Part shown: positions 60,861 to 64,000 of the stretch, piece by piece
How the letters are laid out: each line of letters opens with the position of its first letter
Numbering within the stretch: position 1 is the stretch's first letter
NCBI GenBank assembly: GCA_035501935.1
Contig: DATJVC010000025.1
Coordinates: 106,296-170,295, forward strand
DNA: 64,000 bases
Direction: 5' to 3'
Source of the DNA: Gammaproteobacteria bacterium
Lineage (GTDB): Bacteria > Pseudomonadota > Gammaproteobacteria > JAJPIJ01
Translations under genes and position numbers: made by a program
The notes under the pieces: model-generated
The model's input: the letters and a program-made list of their open reading frames with translations, nothing else
What the model was told of the DNA's origin: nothing
Databases searched by the model: none

Positions 60861-62315
60861 TCAGTGAACGGGCGCCAATGGGGCGGTGATGACGACCCGT
60901 GTGCCCGTGGGTTCGTTGCGCTGGAATTCCAGCTGCCACCCATGTGCCTTGCAGACCTTGAAGGCCACCGGTATCCCCAATCCCGTGCCGAAGCGTTTGG
61001 TGCTGGGACCCGGCTTCAGTCCCCTGGGTTCCGGAAGGAACGGCATGCCCGCCCCCTGATCGGCAATGATGATTTCATAATCAGCGCCGCGCATCGCCGC
61101 GGCCAGTGTAAGCGTGCCCGCCACCGGCGAGGCGTCCACGGCGTTCGATAATAACCCATAGAAGGCCTGCTCCATCAGATCGGCATCCACGATGACCATC
61201 GCCCCCGTGTCCCATGCCCCCCTCTCGATCAATATCTTTTTCTCGGTCAGGCGCGGCTGCAGCAAGGTCAGCGCGGCCTCGAGGAGTTGCGTGGGATGCC
61301 GCCGTGCCGGGGCGGGCTTGAGCGGATGCAGATACGACACCAGCGCGCTGACCCAGCGCCCCAGCCGATCCACGGTATCCACGATGGCGTGCTTGATCTC
61401 GGCGATCTCACCGGGTTGGTCGGCATGATCCAGCAGCTGGGCGCTGGCGCGGATGCTCGCCAGTGGATTACGGATGTTATGCGCGACGACCGGCACCAGG
61501 GCGCCCAGGGCGCTGTTCTTCTCACTCTCCACCAATGCATCGCGGCTGCGCAGCAATTCACCGGCCATGTGGTTGACGGTGCGCGCCAAATCCACCATCT
61601 CATCCACGCCCTGCTCCGGAATGGGTTGTTGCAATTCGTCGCGGCTGATTCGCTGCGCGCCCGCCATCACTGCGGCCATGGGTCCCACGAATCCGCGCTG
61701 GAGCCAGCGGCGCGCCATCACAATCAAGGTCAGTGCCAGCAGGATCGGCAGCGGAAGGACAATGGGGGCGATTTGCGTCCAGCGCTGCAGCGTCTGATCA
61801 ATCACCTGATGCTCACCGTGGATGACACTCGCGAATTTCGACAATGCCGCCTCGAAACCTCCGACCAGTTCCTCCTCGTAACGCGGATCGAGCACCTTGA
61901 TGCGCACGGTCTGCGTGGGCAGATAGGGATCGGAAAAAATGTGGTTCATATCGCTCTGCAAGACGCGGTAGGCCTGCTGCAGTCCATCGATGGCCTGCCG
62001 CTCATCCTGCCGATCGGCCTGCTGGCGCAAATCGATGAAGTGCCGGTCCATCAAACGCGAATAGCTGCCGTAAAGTTCGAAGGCCTCCGGATTCTCCACC
62101 ATCCGGGCATAGAGGACCTCCTTGATCTGGCGGAACAGGTCGCCGCGGATCTGCTGCGAGAGATAGGTCAGCTCATTCAAGCGCACCAATTCAGCGGAGT
62201 TTTTCTGCCAGAAATACGCCCAGGTGCCGCCCAGTGCGCCCGTCACGGCCACCAGGAACAGGAAGGCCAGTTCCTGGGCCAGCAACACACTTTTAAGCGA
62301 GGACAGCCAGCGCAT
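60861..62315 (-). CDS. sensor histidine kinase partner of the NtrC-type regulator
   Basis: A 484-residue membrane kinase. An N-terminal helix (about 9-35), a long helical periplasmic sensor (about 36-175), and a second membrane helix (about 177-198) lead to a HAMP domain (about 200-250). The phosphorylated histidine is in VVAHNIRNPLASIRASAQLL (His279), and the catalytic domain has NAVDASP, IIADQGAGMPF and TGLGIPVAFKVCKAHGWQLE. No input domain is recognised. The likely start ATG at 62315 follows a TATACT -10 only 8 bases upstream. Confidence 0.9.
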   Translation of the reverse strand: MRWLSSLKSVLLAQELAFLFLVAVTGALGGTWAYFWQKNSAELVRLNELTYLSQQIRGDLFRQIKEVLYARMVENPEAFELYGSYSRLMDRHFIDLRQQADRQDERQAIDGLQQAYRVLQSDMNHIFSDPYLPTQTVRIKVLDPRYEEELVGGFEAALSKFASVIHGEHQVIDQTLQRWTQIAPIVLPLPILLALTLIVMARRWLQRGFVGPMAAVMAGAQRISRDELQQPIPEQGVDEMVDLARTVNHMAGELLRSRDALVESEKNSALGALVPVVAHNIRNPLASIRASAQLLDHADQPGEIAEIKHAIVDTVDRLGRWVSALVSYLHPLKPAPARRHPTQLLEAALTLLQPRLTEKKILIERGAWDTGAMVIVDADLMEQAFYGLLSNAVDASPVAGTLTLAAAMRGADYEIIIADQGAGMPFLPEPRGLKPGPSTKRFGTGLGIPVAFKVCKAHGWQLEFQRNEPTGTRVVITAPLAPVH

Positions 62316-62385
62316 GTGTGCAAAGTATACCGCAGCGGCTTAACGGTGACGGCCGGCCGCTACTGTTTGTTAGAATGGCGGAGAT
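62316..62385. promoter_or_regulatory. short divergent promoter region
   Basis: This 70-base gap serves both the leftward kinase operon (TATACT at 62324-62329) and the rightward ABC exporter (TAGAAT at 62371-62376, then GCGGAG before the ATG). No recognisable operator was seen. Both -10 elements lie so close to the start codons that leaders would be very short. Confidence 0.4.
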
Positions 62386-63327
62386 ATGAACACCGCCGCT
62401 CCCAAGGCACCGGCCATCCAGACCCGCAACCTGCGCAAATGCTATGGCGGCCAGGTCGCCGTCGCCGGACTGGATTTGGAGATTGCGGAAGGCGAATTTT
62501 TCGGCCTGCTCGGCCGCAACGGTTCCGGCAAGACCACCACCCTGCACATGCTGTCCACGCTCATCCGCCCCAGCAACGGCACGGCCATCGTCGCCGGCCG
62601 GGACATCCTTGCCCGTCCGGTGGCGGTGCGCGCCCGCATCGGCCTGGTGTTTCAGGAATCGGCGCTGGATCGCAGCTTGAGCGTCGAGGAGAACCTGCAA
62701 TTTGCCGGCGCCATGTATGACCTGCCGCCTGATCTGGTGCGGCAGCGCATGGATGAATTGCTGAAATTGTTCGATCTCGGCCCCAAGCGCCGCGTGCTCG
62801 TGGCGGCGCTGTCCGGCGGCATGCGCCGCGCGCTCGACATCGCCCGCGGCGTTCTGCACCGCCCGCGCGTGCTGTTCCTCGACGAACCGACCATAGGACT
62901 GGACGTCATCAACCGCCGTGCCATCTGGCGTTTCCTCGCCCGCCTGCGGCAGGAGCAGGGCGTGACCGTCGTGCTGACCACGCACTATCTGGAAGAGGCC
63001 GTGGATTGCGATCGCGTGGTGTTCATGAGCCACGGGGAAATCATCGGCAGCGGCAAGCCCGCGGAACTCACACAATCCCTGGCGACCTCGATCCTCGAAA
63101 TCACCGCCGACGAGCCGGAACCCATCATCGCGCACCTCCAACCCCTCCTCGGCGATTTCATCCAGGACGGCAATCATCTCCAGTTCCGGGTGCGGGACGG
63201 CATGACCGCGCTCGCTGACTGGCAGCGGCAATTGCCGGCGCCGGTGCGCGCGCTGGCCCTGCGCCAGCCGGACTTGAATGACGTCTACGTATGGATGAAT
63301 CGCAGCGCGGGGAGACCATCCGCATGA
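62386..63327 (+). CDS. ABC-2 exporter ATPase, PedB/DrrA-like
   Basis: A 313-residue ATP-binding protein. Walker A is GRNGSGKT, the Q-loop lies in IGLVFQESALDRSL, the signature is LSGGM, Walker B is VLFLDEPTIGLD, and the H-switch is in LTTHYLEEAVDC. The ~75-residue C-terminal tail is like that of DrrA-type exporters. The family style and coupling to the next permease resemble PedB, the ATPase of the PQQ alcohol-dehydrogenase-linked efflux system of Pseudomonas. A matching binding protein and propeller are at 38.3-40.1 kb. It overlaps the permease gene as ATGA. Confidence 0.85.
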   Translation: MNTAAPKAPAIQTRNLRKCYGGQVAVAGLDLEIAEGEFFGLLGRNGSGKTTTLHMLSTLIRPSNGTAIVAGRDILARPVAVRARIGLVFQESALDRSLSVEENLQFAGAMYDLPPDLVRQRMDELLKLFDLGPKRRVLVAALSGGMRRALDIARGVLHRPRVLFLDEPTIGLDVINRRAIWRFLARLRQEQGVTVVLTTHYLEEAVDCDRVVFMSHGEIIGSGKPAELTQSLATSILEITADEPEPIIAHLQPLLGDFIQDGNHLQFRVRDGMTALADWQRQLPAPVRALALRQPDLNDVYVWMNRSAGRPSA

Positions 63328-64000
63328 GACGCGCGATTTCAGCCATCATCGGCCGCGAACTCAAACGCATGGTGCGGCAGCGCGGCCGCCTGCTGGCCGC
63401 CATGATCCGGCCGCTCGTCTGGCTGTTCATCATCGGCAGCGGCTTTCAGGCGCTGGTCGAGGGCAGCGGCCAGGGGCACTACAAGCAATTCATGGTGCCC
63501 GGCCTCCTGTGCATGGTGCTTCTGTTCGGCGCCATGATTGCGGCGCTGTCGCTGGTCTATGACAAGGAATCCGGTGTCATGCGCATGCTGGTCATCGCGC
63601 CGTTTGCGCATTACTGGATCGTACTGGCGCGCACCCTGAGCGCCGCCATCGCCGCTCTTTTTCAAGCCCTGCTGTTGATGGTGGTGTTGAGTTCCCTGCG
63701 GCTGCTCGGCCTGGACTACTTCGGCCTGCCCGCGCACCTGCCCCTGTCCGCGCTGGGACTGGTGCTGACCTCGCTTACCTGCGCGACCACCGGCATGTTG
63801 ATCGCAGTCCACAGCAAGACGCTCGACAACTTCGCCGTCATCATGAACTTCGTCATCTTCCCGATGTTCTTCCTCAGCGGCGCGCTGTATCCACTGGAAC
63901 ACCTGCCGGCGGCGCTCAAGGCGCTGGCGCTTGTCAATCCATTCAGCTATGGCGTGGACTTGATGAAACACGCGGTGCTGAAAGACGTGCCGGCAAACTT
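63324..64000 (+). CDS. ABC-2 permease, PedC-like, 3' end missing
   Basis: At least 225 residues of a six-helix ABC-2 permease, starting MRRAISAIIGRELKRMVRQRG at ATG 63324 and running off the window. Conserved PedC-like stretches are RPLVWLFIIGSGFQ, MVPGLLCMVLLFGAM, LSLVYDKESGVMRMLVIAPF, and NFAVIMNFVIFPMFFLSGALYPLEHLP. It forms the channel for the ATPase encoded just upstream. The substrate is unknown; in Pseudomonas the related system is linked to alcohol oxidation. The frame is open to 64000. Confidence 0.85.
   Translation, partial: MRRAISAIIGRELKRMVRQRGRLLAAMIRPLVWLFIIGSGFQALVEGSGQGHYKQFMVPGLLCMVLLFGAMIAALSLVYDKESGVMRMLVIAPFAHYWIVLARTLSAAIAALFQALLLMVVLSSLRLLGLDYFGLPAHLPLSALGLVLTSLTCATTGMLIAVHSKTLDNFAVIMNFVIFPMFFLSGALYPLEHLPAALKALALVNPFSYGVDLMKHAVLKDVPAN

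Noticed and set aside
61287..62720. A 477-codon frame running across the kinase and ABC genes
   Set aside because: It crosses a divergent promoter and the start of a confident gene in another frame.

Overview
The window looks like a stretch of chromosome from a GC-rich gammaproteobacterium that oxidises methanol or other alcohols. Three gene sets support this. There is a complete pqqABCDE cluster for the quinone cofactor PQQ (13.1-16.5 kb). There is an operon for tetrahydromethanopterin (H4MPT) biosynthesis (6.2-9.3 kb). There are the two periplasmic proteins that habitually accompany PQQ-dependent alcohol dehydrogenases (38.3-40.1 kb), plus a probable matching ABC exporter at the right edge (62.4-64 kb). 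Hopanoid-tailoring genes (55.6-59.3 kb) and a Vibrio TonB2-type energising system (28.7-33.6 kb) fit the same picture. No dehydrogenase structural gene, tRNA, rRNA, CRISPR array or transposase was seen.

Layout, left to right. 0-1.3 kb holds the end of a SpoIIE-type phosphatase. 1.2-3.2 kb carries moaE and moaD divergent from moaC, for molybdopterin. 3.2-4.5 kb has a REP-like repeat pair, a secreted cupin and a glycosyltransferase. 4.6-6.1 kb encodes a Zn/Mn-type ABC permease and ATPase with no binding protein. 6.2-9.3 kb is the H4MPT operon, preceded by an unusual array of five hairpins. 9.5-12.9 kb is metR divergent from metE. 13-16.5 kb is pqqABCDE behind a strong sigma-54-like promoter. 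16.6-22.7 kb has cyclopropane fatty acid synthase, a globin-coupled diguanylate cyclase, an EmrAB-like pump and a small zinc-ribbon membrane protein. 22.7-27.5 kb has an RnfD-like membrane protein fused to Sel1 repeats, a DUF2721 protein, an aldo/keto reductase, folP and a prolyl aminopeptidase.

27.7-40.1 kb is the most coherent accessory block. A TonB2-type operon (DUF3450, TtpC, ExbB, ExbD, TonB, TPR protein) is divergent from a NarL-type two-component pair, which is followed by a TonB-dependent receptor. Convergent to the receptor lies an operon for a PQQ-associated substrate-binding protein and a beta-propeller protein. A palindrome, CGGGAA-N3-TTCCCG, occurs next to the TonB2 operon and before the receptor, with a degraded version before the binding-protein operon. 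I infer a small regulon for PQQ-linked uptake, possibly of a metal or cofactor.

40.3-47.6 kb has a small protein with a nucleotidyltransferase, a porin with a structured leader, two tandem TPR-sulfotransferases in less GC-rich DNA, and a SHOCT-domain protein. 47.6-53.2 kb is a heavy-metal RND efflux operon. 53.3-59.3 kb has a DUF1244 protein, type II NADH dehydrogenase, and a hopanoid-type operon (hpnI, hpnJ, hpnL and a CDP-alcohol phosphatidyltransferase). 59.5-62.3 kb is an NtrC-type response regulator with its kinase, and 62.4-64 kb is the start of the ABC-2 exporter. All functions are read from motifs and gene order; no database search was run.
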